23,828 nt of DNA from an uncultured Mailhella sp. (GTDB lineage: Bacteria > Desulfobacterota > Desulfovibrionia > Desulfovibrionales > Desulfovibrionaceae): assembly GCA_944324625.1 (NCBI GenBank), contig CALUWZ010000005.1, forward strand, positions 1-23,828. Direction: 5' to 3'. Positions 7,630 to 16,069 of this stretch are shown piece after piece; within the stretch, counting starts at the first letter, position 1; each line of letters starts with the position of its first letter. The translations under genes and the position numbers were made by a program. The notes under the pieces are model-generated. The model had not been told where the DNA came from. It saw only the letters and a list, made by a program, of their open reading frames with translations, and made no database searches.

Positions 7630-10392
7630 ATGCTGGAAATCAAAAACATACTGGACAGCCAAGCCGCCATACAGGAAGAAATGCTGACTTCGCAGGGGGT
7701 CTGCGTCTGGATTGTGTGGGGTCAGACGGGACAGCCGCAGAATGCCGCAGACATTTTGCTGGAAGCTGGCGCGCTTAATATCGTTACGGTGCTGAATCAG
7801 TCCCTGTGGTTTTTCTTCAATGCGGAAGTTGCCGTCAACAGTCTGGCAAAGCTGGATTTGTGGGGCAAGCAGTTCAGCATAGGCATTACTGCCTATACGT
7901 TTCCGGGCAAGCTTTGCGTTGGGGTTGACCAAACCAAGATGGTGGATGTTCCGTCCGAATTTCGGCATTTAAAAACCGAAGTTGCCAATACCCGCTCCTA
8001 TATTTATATTCACCCCAATTACGGTTCTTTGGCGGCGAGCATTCCCGGCATAAGCATTTATGAAATGAAGGGCCTTGACCAGCAGGGCGGCATAAACTGG
8101 AAAATGGTCACTGCGGAACGGCGTCTGCCTTTTTCCGTGGAACAGGGCTGGTATGCCTTTGTGCACCCCTTGGGAAATCCCATTGACAAACAGTTTCAGC
8201 GCGGCTGGCAGACTATTTTCCGTTATCTGGAAAGCTTTATCACCGAAAACAAGCTTAAATATTCCCTGCAGGACAATTTTCTCATTGTTCCCTTGGAAAA
8301 CCTTTCCATTCTGCGTGCATGGATGAAGGCGGTTGTTTCCACCATCGAAATCATACGGGAACAGCATTCCGACGCCTACTGGCCGTGCCTGAACGCCGTT
8401 CTTGACAAGAACAACCTGAACTTTACGCCCGACCTGCCCTTTAAAGTCAATGTGGACTGGAACGAGCTTTGCCCCGACACGCCGTATTTAAGCTATAAAA
8501 ACGCATTTATTCTGGGGGAAGATTTTCAAATCAAAGATCTTGTCTATTCCAGCGCCAAAACCAGCATAGATTCGTTTTGTACGGTTATTCTGAAAGACCA
8601 GAATACGGAAGTCAATCCCTTTACCGTGCTCCTGCCCGACACCCTCGTGCCCGGCAAAACCCCGTGTTTTTACTGCGGGGCGTCCAACCACAGCCCGCGC
8701 CAGTGTCCGAGCAAAAACGCCGAGCCCGTGGGGTCCCTGTATTTTGAAAAACTCAATGACATAAACCTTTCGGACATCAATGCGGCTTTTCGTGAAATTG
8801 ACAATAAAATCAATAAAATCGGAACAAAAGCCTATGATGAGCTCATAGAGGAAAACAATACGGCGGGCAAGCTTCTCAAGGCGATTTTTGCCATAAATCA
8901 CATTGTGCAGCTGCCCAATCTGTCCCGTATCTGGCGCATTACCAGCAGGGATATCGAGTCTGAGCCCGAAATGACCGCAGCCCAGCTTGCCGATCCGAAT
9001 CAGATTCTGCTTCAGCGCTTTATCAAGTGTTCGCCGCAGGACATGCATGCCTTTGAGCGTGAGTGCGTGCAGCTTCTGCAGCAAAATCCCAAAAACTGGC
9101 ACATACACTGCGTGCTCGGTTTTATTTTTATGGAAAAAGGCGATTTGGACAAAGCCATTCAGCTTTGGCGCGATGCGGACAAGCTCTGCACCATTACCCT
9201 GCATCAGGCATGGCTTAAATTTCTTATAGCCCGCGCCCGCGAAGTGCAGGGACATTATGCCGATGCAGTGGAAATTTATCAGCACGTCATGCGCCTTCTG
9301 CCCACGTGGACAGATCCGCAGTACCGCATTTTGGTCTGCAACATGAAGCGCGGCTTTACGGACCAAGTCTGCAGGCAGATTTTGGAAATTGTCAACAAAT
9401 ATCCGTTCTTTTTCCACAAAGTTATTCTTGATCCTGAGCTTATCCGCGGTCAGTCCCTGCTTATCGGTTCCCTGCAGCGTTTTTGGAAAGAGGCGTACAA
9501 TAAGTTTTTTGTGGAAAGGGCGGCGCTTGAGGCTTTGAATGCAAAAATTCAGGAATGGTTTACCGAAGAAACAAACCCCATTCCCGAACAGACCAAGAAC
9601 GTGCAGTATCTTCTGAAACTCGGCGAAATCAAAAACTATCTGCTTTTTTTGGACATTGCAAGGGAAAGGCCGGTTTTGGAAGCTGAAGTCACCCAAGCCA
9701 TTGACAATGAAATTTCACGGATGAAGACAGCCTATGAAAAAAGTCTGTTCAAGCTGGAATTTATCCGTGATGAAATGAGCTGGTTCGCCCTGCAGAAAAC
9801 CCTTACCCATTTTAATAACCTGTTCAACGACTGCGCCAAAATTCTGAACTGGGCATTCGGTTCGGATTTTACCGACCCTGCGGTATTCAGGCAGGCGCGG
9901 GAAAAGCTTGTTGTTTTGGAAGAACAGGTGGCGGAACTTGAGAAAAAGCTCAATGTCCTGCAAATGGTCAGGGATATCACTTTGTTTTTCCTTTTGACCA
10001 TGCGCACGTTTATGAAACTGAGCATGATTCTGCTGCCTTTGGGGCTTGCCGCCATTTTTGCCAGCCTGTTCTTCGGGGGGCAGATGGGCCTCGGGCAAAT
10101 GCAGGGAATTATAAAAAGCAATTTTTGGCCATTAATAAAAGTTGTCTTCAGTATTGCTCTTATGCTATCATTGGGGCTGGCATCCTTGAAAACAACAGTG
10201 GTTTTTGAGAAAAAACGCCGTGAAATGATAGAAAAAGCACGGGAAATGCGGGAGCAGAAGCAAAAGGCCAGAGTGGAAAAAGCCCGTCAGTTCAGGGCTT
10301 CCCTTGAAAGCGACCCCGTCCAGCGGGAACGCCGCAAGGCAGCGGGGCAGACCCCCTATCCCCGTGAACAGGCAGAAAGAGCAAATGGGTAA
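7630..10392 (+). CDS. large TPR protein with CCHC zinc knuckle and C-terminal membrane hairpin, unknown function
   Basis: This is a 920-residue protein with no family name that I recognise. Residues 1-330 look like a folded alpha/beta region. A perfect zinc-knuckle pattern C-x2-C-x4-H-x4-C follows: CFYCGASNHSPRQC, with ligands Cys346, Cys349, His354 and Cys359. About residues 465-580 are helical repeats of TPR type (LGFIFMEKGDLDKAIQLW and similar). A long helical, partly coiled-coil stretch follows to about 780. Two hydrophobic segments near 790-815 and 830-855 form a membrane hairpin. The tail is a charged helix rich in K/R/E, then a disordered end. It is likely anchored to the inner membrane with both ends in the cytoplasm (inference). 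It has its own terminator-bounded upstream region, and a CYTH gene starts 33 bases after its stop. Retrovirus-type knuckles usually bind single-stranded nucleic acid and are rare in bacteria. Confidence 0.85.
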   Translation: MLEIKNILDSQAAIQEEMLTSQGVCVWIVWGQTGQPQNAADILLEAGALNIVTVLNQSLWFFFNAEVAVNSLAKLDLWGKQFSIGITAYTFPGKLCVGVDQTKMVDVPSEFRHLKTEVANTRSYIYIHPNYGSLAASIPGISIYEMKGLDQQGGINWKMVTAERRLPFSVEQGWYAFVHPLGNPIDKQFQRGWQTIFRYLESFITENKLKYSLQDNFLIVPLENLSILRAWMKAVVSTIEIIREQHSDAYWPCLNAVLDKNNLNFTPDLPFKVNVDWNELCPDTPYLSYKNAFILGEDFQIKDLVYSSAKTSIDSFCTVILKDQNTEVNPFTVLLPDTLVPGKTPCFYCGASNHSPRQCPSKNAEPVGSLYFEKLNDINLSDINAAFREIDNKINKIGTKAYDELIEENNTAGKLLKAIFAINHIVQLPNLSRIWRITSRDIESEPEMTAAQLADPNQILLQRFIKCSPQDMHAFERECVQLLQQNPKNWHIHCVLGFIFMEKGDLDKAIQLWRDADKLCTITLHQAWLKFLIARAREVQGHYADAVEIYQHVMRLLPTWTDPQYRILVCNMKRGFTDQVCRQILEIVNKYPFFFHKVILDPELIRGQSLLIGSLQRFWKEAYNKFFVERAALEALNAKIQEWFTEETNPIPEQTKNVQYLLKLGEIKNYLLFLDIARERPVLEAEVTQAIDNEISRMKTAYEKSLFKLEFIRDEMSWFALQKTLTHFNNLFNDCAKILNWAFGSDFTDPAVFRQAREKLVVLEEQVAELEKKLNVLQMVRDITLFFLLTMRTFMKLSMILLPLGLAAIFASLFFGGQMGLGQMQGIIKSNFWPLIKVVFSIALMLSLGLASLKTTVVFEKKRREMIEKAREMREQKQKARVEKARQFRASLESDPVQRERRKAAGQTPYPREQAERANG

Positions 10393-10425
10393 CATGAGCT
10401 TTTTCAGGCAAAACGGGAGTAATGC

Positions 10426-10902
10426 ATGAATAAGGAAATTGAACGCAAATTCCTGATAAAAAACAATGACTGGAGGGGCAGGGCAAAACCTGTTTTGTAC
10501 CGTCAGGGCTATATAGCCAGAACAACGGACAGGACGGCCCGTATCCGTGTGGCAGGCAATGAGGGGTTCATTACCATTAAAGTAAAAGTGGGACCTATTT
10601 CCAGAAACGAATATGAATATCCCATTCCGCTTTCCGATGCCAATGAACTTTTAAATTCCCTTGACCCTGCCGAAATTATTGAAAAATACCGCTATACTTT
10701 TGAAGAGTGCGGCCATGTGTGGGAAATTGACGAATTTATCGGCGCAAACAAAGGGCTTGTTGTTGCCGAGGTGGAGCTTGCAAGCGAAGAGGAAGAGATT
10801 GACCTGCCGTCATGGGTTGGGGAGGAGGTAAGCAAGATTTCCAAATATTTCAATTCTTCCCTTGTGCAGAGCCCCTATTCTTCATGGAATAAGAATTCAT
10901 AA
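10426..10902 (+). CDS. CYTH-domain protein (triphosphate tunnel metalloenzyme)
   Basis: This 158-residue single-domain protein belongs to the CYTH/triphosphate tunnel metalloenzyme superfamily. Members hydrolyse tripolyphosphate or thiamine triphosphate, or act as class IV adenylate cyclases. The defining N-terminal ExExK motif is EIERK (Glu4, Glu6, Lys8). The tunnel strands follow: RTARIRV, FITIKVKV, NEYEYPI, EKYRYTF, WEIDEF and VVAEVEL, each supplying alternating charged residues, as expected. It is about the size of short bacterial members that usually act as inorganic triphosphatases. GGGAG lies about eight bases before the ATG. It probably shares a transcript with the upstream 920-residue protein, from which it is separated by 33 bases. 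Which triphosphate it uses cannot be told from sequence. Confidence 0.92.
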   Translation: MNKEIERKFLIKNNDWRGRAKPVLYRQGYIARTTDRTARIRVAGNEGFITIKVKVGPISRNEYEYPIPLSDANELLNSLDPAEIIEKYRYTFEECGHVWEIDEFIGANKGLVVAEVELASEEEEIDLPSWVGEEVSKISKYFNSSLVQSPYSSWNKNS

Positions 10903-11196
10903 TTATTTAAAGGGGTGTTTTTCATAAAGGGGTATTTTCAGCCTGTTTTACTCTTTTTCGGCAGGAAACAGGCGTTTCCGCTTCCAAAGGGTGAAAACCG
11001 TAAATCAAAAGCCTTGCCTTTTTGCAGGTACGCGCATTGTTTACGGTGATTTTATTATAAAAAAAATTTAGGAACATACTTTAACATTCTTTATAAAATA
11101 AAAAAAATAAAATTTTCCCTAAAGTTTTGTTTTTGTTCTGCCGATAATATATTCGTATTATTTTATATAAAAGTAAACAAAGTAAAGGTCAGCGCC
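10903..11196. other. AT-rich intergenic region with two inverted repeats
   Basis: The first part holds GCCTGTTT (10941-10948) with AAACAGGC (10966-10973), an eight-base-pair stem with a 17-base loop. ACCGTAAA (10997-11004) pairs with TTTACGGT (11040-11047) around a 35-base interior. Neither has a good T tail, so they are not clear terminators. The last 130 bases are extremely A/T-rich and probably hold the promoter for the gene at 11197. No ORF was seen. Confidence 0.45.
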
Positions 11197-11616
11197 ATGA
11201 TAGAGTACTATCGCTTTTACGAAGTTGAATCCCTGATCAGTCAGGGGAAATTGAAAGAGGCGGCTGAAGAGCTGCGTTCCCTGCAAAAGCTGTATTTGGA
11301 ACTTTCGCAGGAAAATTCCAAACTCAAAGTTCAGCTTCACGAACTGGAAGAAATTTTGAGCATTTCCCGCAATATTATTTTTGACGGGGATGCCTATTGG
11401 CTCATTTCGGGCGGAGAAAAACAGGGGCCGTTCTGTCCCAAGTGTTATCATGCCAACGGAGATTTAATCCGCATGCATGTGTACAAAAAGGATGAATTTA
11501 ACCTTAAAACCAAATGGGTCTGCCCCCACTGCAGTTTTTCCGCAGAACCCGATGTGGATTTGGATACGGGCAAGGCTCCGTCACAGCGGGCAAAAATTAT
11601 TCCTTTTATGCAGTAA
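11197..11616 (+). CDS. small coiled-coil plus zinc-ribbon protein
   Basis: This is a 139-residue protein of unknown specific function. Residues about 10-55 form an amphipathic helix with heptad character (EAAEELRSLQKLYLELSQENSKL...), likely a coiled coil or dimerisation element. The second half is a zinc ribbon: GPFCPKC, then about 30 residues, then WVCPHC, giving four cysteine ligands. The segment YWLISGGEKQGPFCPKCY followed by a W-x-C-x2-C closing knuckle is a pattern found in small proteins from phage and accessory regions as well as chromosomes. It could be a nucleic-acid-binding or adaptor protein. It stands alone with its own strong terminator and a very AT-rich upstream region. The start ATG is not preceded by a strong Shine-Dalgarno; AAAGG lies about ten bases upstream. 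Confidence 0.82.
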   Translation: MIEYYRFYEVESLISQGKLKEAAEELRSLQKLYLELSQENSKLKVQLHELEEILSISRNIIFDGDAYWLISGGEKQGPFCPKCYHANGDLIRMHVYKKDEFNLKTKWVCPHCSFSAEPDVDLDTGKAPSQRAKIIPFMQ

Positions 11617-11641
11617 GGCCGTTTTTGAAACGGCCTTTTTT
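11617..11641 (+). terminator. intrinsic terminator of the zinc-ribbon gene
   Basis: GGCCGTTT (11617-11624) and AAACGGCC (11628-11635) form an eight-base-pair stem with a three-base loop. Six T follow. It starts directly after the stop codon. Confidence 0.93.
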
Positions 11642-11862
11642 ATTCTTCAGCAAAAAAACGGATAATTTGGCGGAATAAAAATCTACGGATGCAAGATTGT
11701 TTTCTTTTGGCACAGTTGATGTGTCTGCAGAAAAAAACAAAGGAGGCACTGTTTCGGGGAATTTTGTTCTGTATGCCGAAAAGATTTTTCATGCAGAATT
11801 TTTTTGTCCGCAGAGTGCCGAAAAAATCCCCCTGTGCGCATATTGAAATTAATGTTCGTTTG

Positions 11863-11906
11863 CGCTACTGTAGCGTATTGAGAATGAGTTTTTATAAGCG
11901 ATAAAT
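11863..11906 (+). promoter_or_regulatory. possible polA promoter with adjacent palindrome
   Basis: CGCTAC-T-GTAGCG (11863-11875) is a perfect short palindrome that abuts TTGAGA (11878-11883). ATAAAT follows after 17 bases at 11901-11906. The set lies about 30 bases upstream of the polA ATG. The palindrome could be an operator. The rest of 11642-11862 shows nothing convincing; a 71-codon open frame there lacks protein-like features. Confidence 0.3.
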
Positions 11907-11936
11907 AACAAGTAAATAAATAAGATAGGGAATTAT

Positions 11937-14810
11937 ATGGCTTTACGGGAAAAACTTGGTTTTGACAAAGAACCCTTGTATGTCATGGACGGCAACGCGT
12001 TTATTTTCCGCGGATTTTTTGCCAATCAGCGCATGGCGCGTTCCGATTCCTTTCCCACGGGGTCCATTCATATTGTGGGCAAAACCGTGTTTAAAATTCT
12101 GCGTGAGGAAAGACCGCAGTATTTTCTTTTTGTGCTGGACGGGCAGGGAAAGCATTTCCGCCATGAGCTTTTTGCCGAATACAAAGCCAACAGGCCGCAG
12201 GCTCCGGAAGAGCTTAAACTGCAGTTTGACCCCGTAAAAACCATGCTGCACCGTTTGGGCATACACGTGGAAGTGTCCGAAAATGCCGAGGCGGACGATT
12301 ACATAGCTTCCCTTGCCAAAAAATATTCCGCGGAACGGCCCGTGGTTATTGTGGGCATGGATAAGGATCTGAAACAATGCCTTAATGAAAACGTGGTTAT
12401 GTGGGACCCTGCTTCCAAAGATGAAAAAATTGTCACCGTGCAGTCTTTTCGGGAAGAAACAGGGCTTTTGCCGGCTCAGTGGCCCGACGTGCAGGCGCTT
12501 ATCGGCGACAGCAGCGACAATATCCCCGGAGTCAAGGGCATAGGCGAAAAAACAGCCATAAAGCTATTTCAGGATTTTCCGAATCTTGAAAGCATAGAAC
12601 AAAATTTCGACAGTCTGCCTCCTGCCGTAAAAAAGAAAATGGACGGCAATCTTAAGGCCATGTATCTGTACCGCAGGCTTACCACCCTGAATACGTCCTG
12701 CTGTGACCTCGCCCTCGGCGAAATGGCGGTGCGGCCTGCCCATGAGCGCGATGTTCTGGGCTTTTTCAGGGAATATGAACTCAATTCCCTTGCAAAGGAT
12801 TTCGGCGAACTGGTGAAGAAAAAATGCATAGTCCTGCAGGAAGACAGCACGGCGCAGGGTTCTTTGCTCGGATCCCTGTTTGGTGCGGGGACGGACGGCG
12901 CGGACAGTCAAAAAAATGCTGAGGAAAACGGTGCGGCGTCAGAAAGCCAAAGCATGCCTAAAACGCCGCAGCCCAAAACCGTGAGCAGGGAAGAACTGCC
13001 CTCTGCCAAGCATAAATGCCTTGCGCTTATTCCCGAAACGGCACGGGAGGAAAAAGACGGGAAAAGTTCGGGGTTTTATTTTGCCCTGTGTCCCATGCCT
13101 GCGGCGCTGCAGCACATAAAAAACAGTGCCAAAAAGGAAAAAAACAAAAAGCCCCAGCAGGAGCAGTCCAGTTTAATTTCCCTGCTCGGCGGAAGCCTGA
13201 CGGAAAAAGACATACAGGAAAAAGGCACAGGCGGTTCCGATATGTTTGCCCTGCCCTATGCCGAGCGCAGCGATTATTTTTATGGCGGCGACTTCAGGGA
13301 TCTGCTTGGGCTCCTGACAGAGGCGGAACTTGTGATAGCCTGTGATGTCAAGGCGCTTTTCCATGAATTTCCGATACTGTGGGAACACTTCGGACAGAAG
13401 AATGTGTTCTTTGATCTTGCCCTGTCCGCATGGCTTCTTTCTTCCGACGAAAAAAATTATACATGGCTCAGCCTCGGCACGCGCCATGCCACGGAACACG
13501 GGCTTTCCATGGACAATCCCGCCACTGTGGCGCTTTCCCTGTTTGAGCATGACGTGCGCCAAATGGAAGGCAGAAACCTGCTTTCGCTTATGGCGGATAT
13601 GGAAATGCCCTTGGTTTCCGTGCTTTTTTCCATGGAAAAGGCAGGCATACAGGTCAATGTGGGGGCTTTGTTTGAATTTTTGGAAGAAGTGCGTGACGAA
13701 CTTGACAGCCTGACCAACAAAATTTACGAGGCCGCAGGCACTGCCTTCAATATCCGTTCCGGCAAACAGCTCAGCGATATTCTGTTCAAAAAGCTGGGGC
13801 TGGAAAAGGCAAAATCCACCAAGGGCGGACAGGCTTCCACCTCTCAGGAGGTTTTGGAAAAGCTTTCAGGCACCCACCCCGTGATTGAGGCTCTGCAGGA
13901 ATACAGAAAACTCGAAAAACTGCGCTCTTCCTATCTTGAGCCTCTGCCCAAGCTGACAGGTGCGGACAGCAGAATACATACCACGTTTAATCAGACAGGC
14001 ACGGGCACGGGCCGTCTTTCTTCCAGCAATCCCAATCTGCAGAATATTCCCGTCCGCGGCGAACTCGGCAGGCGCATGCGCCAGTGCTTTGTGGCGCGTG
14101 AGGGCTGTCTGCTGGTTTCTGCGGATTATTCGCAGGTGGAACTGCGCGTGCTTGCCCACTGTTCGGGAGACATGACCCTGCGCAATGCCTTTATGAACAA
14201 TGAAGACATTCACGCCCGTACGGCTTCCCTGCTGTATGATACGGACATGGACGCCGTGACGCCCGACATGCGCCGTCATGCAAAAACCATAAACTTCGGG
14301 CTCTTGTACGGCATGGGGCCCCGCAAGCTTTCCCAAGATCTGAATATTTCCATGCAGGAGGCAAAGCGTTTTATGGAAGTGTACTTTGAACGCTTCCAAA
14401 CCATTAAGGAATTTTATGAAAAAGTGGAAACCTTTGCCCGCGAACATGCCTATGTGGTGACCATTGCAGGCCGTCAGCGCTCATTGCCCGATATTATGTC
14501 AGGCAACCATCAGGCGCGGGCCATGGCGGAACGCCAGTCCATCAATACCCTTATCCAAGGCAGTGCGGCGGATATCATCAAGCTTGCCATGCTTGCCGTG
14601 CATAGGGACAAACAGCTCAAAGAATGGGATGCGCGCCTGCTTCTGCAGATCCATGACGAACTGATTCTGGAAGTTCCCGAAGAAAATGCCGAACGGGCAG
14701 GAAAGCGCATGGCGGAAATTATGATGAACATTGCGCCGCTCGGCAGACGTCTTTCCGTGCCCCTGCTCGTGGATTACGGAACAGGAAAAAACTGGGGGCT
14801 TGCGCATTAA
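11937..14810 (+). CDS. polA: DNA polymerase I with degenerate proofreading domain
   Basis: DNA polymerase I fills gaps and removes RNA primers in replication and repair. The protein has 957 residues. The N-terminal 5' nuclease is complete: Asp18, the acidic pair Asp120/Asp121, Asp142 and Asp144, and the helix-hairpin-helix region GDSSDNIPGVKGIGEKTA at 190-207. The C-terminal polymerase domain has TGTGRLSSSNPNLQNIP (689-705), motif A SADYSQVELR with catalytic Asp730, the O helix RRHAKTINFGLLYG (779-792) and motif C IHDE (905-908). The middle 3'-5' exonuclease domain lacks its metal ligands: the usual DxE is LIPE near 364-367, and the N-x-x-x-D and Y-x-x-x-D motifs are not recognisable. Low-complexity, charged inserts lie at about 318-355 and 395-430. 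AGGGA lies about seven bases before the ATG. The TAA overlaps the next ATG. Confidence 0.97.
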   Translation: MALREKLGFDKEPLYVMDGNAFIFRGFFANQRMARSDSFPTGSIHIVGKTVFKILREERPQYFLFVLDGQGKHFRHELFAEYKANRPQAPEELKLQFDPVKTMLHRLGIHVEVSENAEADDYIASLAKKYSAERPVVIVGMDKDLKQCLNENVVMWDPASKDEKIVTVQSFREETGLLPAQWPDVQALIGDSSDNIPGVKGIGEKTAIKLFQDFPNLESIEQNFDSLPPAVKKKMDGNLKAMYLYRRLTTLNTSCCDLALGEMAVRPAHERDVLGFFREYELNSLAKDFGELVKKKCIVLQEDSTAQGSLLGSLFGAGTDGADSQKNAEENGAASESQSMPKTPQPKTVSREELPSAKHKCLALIPETAREEKDGKSSGFYFALCPMPAALQHIKNSAKKEKNKKPQQEQSSLISLLGGSLTEKDIQEKGTGGSDMFALPYAERSDYFYGGDFRDLLGLLTEAELVIACDVKALFHEFPILWEHFGQKNVFFDLALSAWLLSSDEKNYTWLSLGTRHATEHGLSMDNPATVALSLFEHDVRQMEGRNLLSLMADMEMPLVSVLFSMEKAGIQVNVGALFEFLEEVRDELDSLTNKIYEAAGTAFNIRSGKQLSDILFKKLGLEKAKSTKGGQASTSQEVLEKLSGTHPVIEALQEYRKLEKLRSSYLEPLPKLTGADSRIHTTFNQTGTGTGRLSSSNPNLQNIPVRGELGRRMRQCFVAREGCLLVSADYSQVELRVLAHCSGDMTLRNAFMNNEDIHARTASLLYDTDMDAVTPDMRRHAKTINFGLLYGMGPRKLSQDLNISMQEAKRFMEVYFERFQTIKEFYEKVETFAREHAYVVTIAGRQRSLPDIMSGNHQARAMAERQSINTLIQGSAADIIKLAMLAVHRDKQLKEWDARLLLQIHDELILEVPEENAERAGKRMAEIMMNIAPLGRRLSVPLLVDYGTGKNWGLAH

Positions 14811-15781
14811 TGCAGGATATTTTCGTGCAGGACATTCTTTCGTATCTTCCGCCCCTGAAACCGCTTCTGCAGCTGTTTGCGGGGCTTTGCACTGGCCTTT
14901 TTCTGGCGTCTTTCATGGAGGCGCTGAACATTACCAAAAAAGTTGCCGTGCTGACCCGTCCCTTTGTCAAATATGCCCGTTTGAGCGATATTTCCGCAGG
15001 CAGTTTCGCCCTTGCCCTGTTTTCGCCTGCCTCCGCCAATGCCATGCTCGGCGAGGCTCTGCAGAATAAGAAACTCTCGGAAAAAGAAGTGGTGATATCC
15101 AATCTTTTCAACAGCCTGCCTTCAACGCTGACCCATATCCCCACGTTTTTCTTTATGTCTTTTCCCATTCTCGGCAGGGCGGCGGTCATTTATACGGCCA
15201 TTTCCGTGGTGACGGCGGTTTTCCGCACCGCGGCAACGGTTTTGGTCGGACGTTTTCTTCTGCCTGTGCAAAATACGTATAATCTTGCAGACCCCGAACA
15301 GACGGAAGAAAAAAAGACAGTCTGGCGCCATGCCCTGCATCTTGGATGGAAACGCTTTGTAAAACGCCTGCCGAGACTGCTTTTTGTCGGTATTCCCGTG
15401 TATGTTTTGATTTTTTACCTGCAGCGTTTCGGCTTTTTCAAATACGTGGAAAACTGGTTTGTGCACAGCCTTGGTTTTGATTTTCTCAAACCAGAGGCCG
15501 TGAGCATTATCGTGCTGTACATGGCGGCGGAACTTCGGGCTTCTTTGGTTGCAGGCGGAACTGTGTATCAGGCAGGCCTTATCAGTGCCAATGAAGTGGT
15601 GCTGGCGCTTTTGATCGGCAATGTGCTGTCCACGCCCATGCGCGGCATACGCCACCAGCTTCCTGCCTATACAAGTTATTATCCCGCAGGCTTTGCCGTA
15701 AAACTGCTGGTATACAACCAAGTGTCGCGCAGCCTGTCCATGGCGCTGGTGGCTGTTTTGTTTTATGTGTTTTTCTTTTAA
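14810..15781 (+). CDS. nucleoside-recognition (Gate) domain membrane protein
   Basis: This is a 323-residue inner-membrane protein with about seven or eight hydrophobic segments. It resembles the nucleoside-recognition/Gate family, which includes SpmA/SpmB-like proteins and the core of concentrative nucleoside transporters. The first half has FMEALNITKKVAVLTRPFVKYARLS, followed by a GSFALALFSPASANAMLGE segment typical of Gate helices. A second, similar half has RHALHLGWKRFVKRLPRLLFVGIPVYV and later ALLIGNVLSTPMRGIRHQLP. The substrate is unknown, and the family may act in transport or as a membrane gate. Its ATG overlaps the polA stop codon (TAATG at 14808-14812), so translation is coupled to polA. 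An intrinsic terminator follows its stop codon. Confidence 0.85.
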   Translation: MQDIFVQDILSYLPPLKPLLQLFAGLCTGLFLASFMEALNITKKVAVLTRPFVKYARLSDISAGSFALALFSPASANAMLGEALQNKKLSEKEVVISNLFNSLPSTLTHIPTFFFMSFPILGRAAVIYTAISVVTAVFRTAATVLVGRFLLPVQNTYNLADPEQTEEKKTVWRHALHLGWKRFVKRLPRLLFVGIPVYVLIFYLQRFGFFKYVENWFVHSLGFDFLKPEAVSIIVLYMAAELRASLVAGGTVYQAGLISANEVVLALLIGNVLSTPMRGIRHQLPAYTSYYPAGFAVKLLVYNQVSRSLSMALVAVLFYVFFF

Positions 15782-15813
15782 GGGGTTTTGCCCTTGACCC
15801 CAAAATTTTTTTT
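15782..15813 (+). terminator. intrinsic terminator after the polA operon
   Basis: GGGGT (15782-15786) pairs with ACCCC (15797-15801). A short A run and then eight T follow (15806-15813). It begins directly at the stop codon of the membrane-protein gene. Confidence 0.7.
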
Positions 15814-15867
15814 ATTTTATTATTTATTTTCAATATTACATAAATCTTTTATCAAAAGTTCTTTTTT

Positions 15868-15933
15868 GGGGGCTTTGCCCCAACCCCAGAAAGATGGGGT
15901 ACGCTTCGGGGGCAAGCCCCCTGTTCGTACCCC
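15868..15933. repeat. nested GC-rich palindromes
   Basis: GGGGC-TTT-GCCCC (15869-15881) is followed by a two-level hairpin. The outer stem GGGGTACG/CGTACCCC (15896-15903 with 15926-15933) encloses GGGGGC-AA-GCCCCC (15908-15921). Such closely packed palindromes between convergent genes resemble REP/BIME-type intergenic elements. Two overlapping open frames across this region are compositionally repeat-like and not credible genes. Confidence 0.6.
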
Positions 15934-16069
15934 TCTTTCATCTCCCCGAACAGCCCCCTATGTTCACTTCGCCAAAGAGAGCTGCCGCCCTCTTTTGCGG
16001 AGTTCACAGCAAAAAAAATCCTTGTCCTTTTCTCGGTCTGTTGCTCATTGGCTATTACAAAGCCGTATT

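Noticed and set aside
8488..9696. 402-codon antisense open frame within the zinc-knuckle protein gene
   Set aside because: No start signals or recognisable domains; the sense frame has clear TPR, knuckle and membrane features.
11689..11904. 71-codon open frame upstream of polA
   Set aside because: No convincing ribosome binding site; composition is atypical and it overlaps the likely polA promoter.
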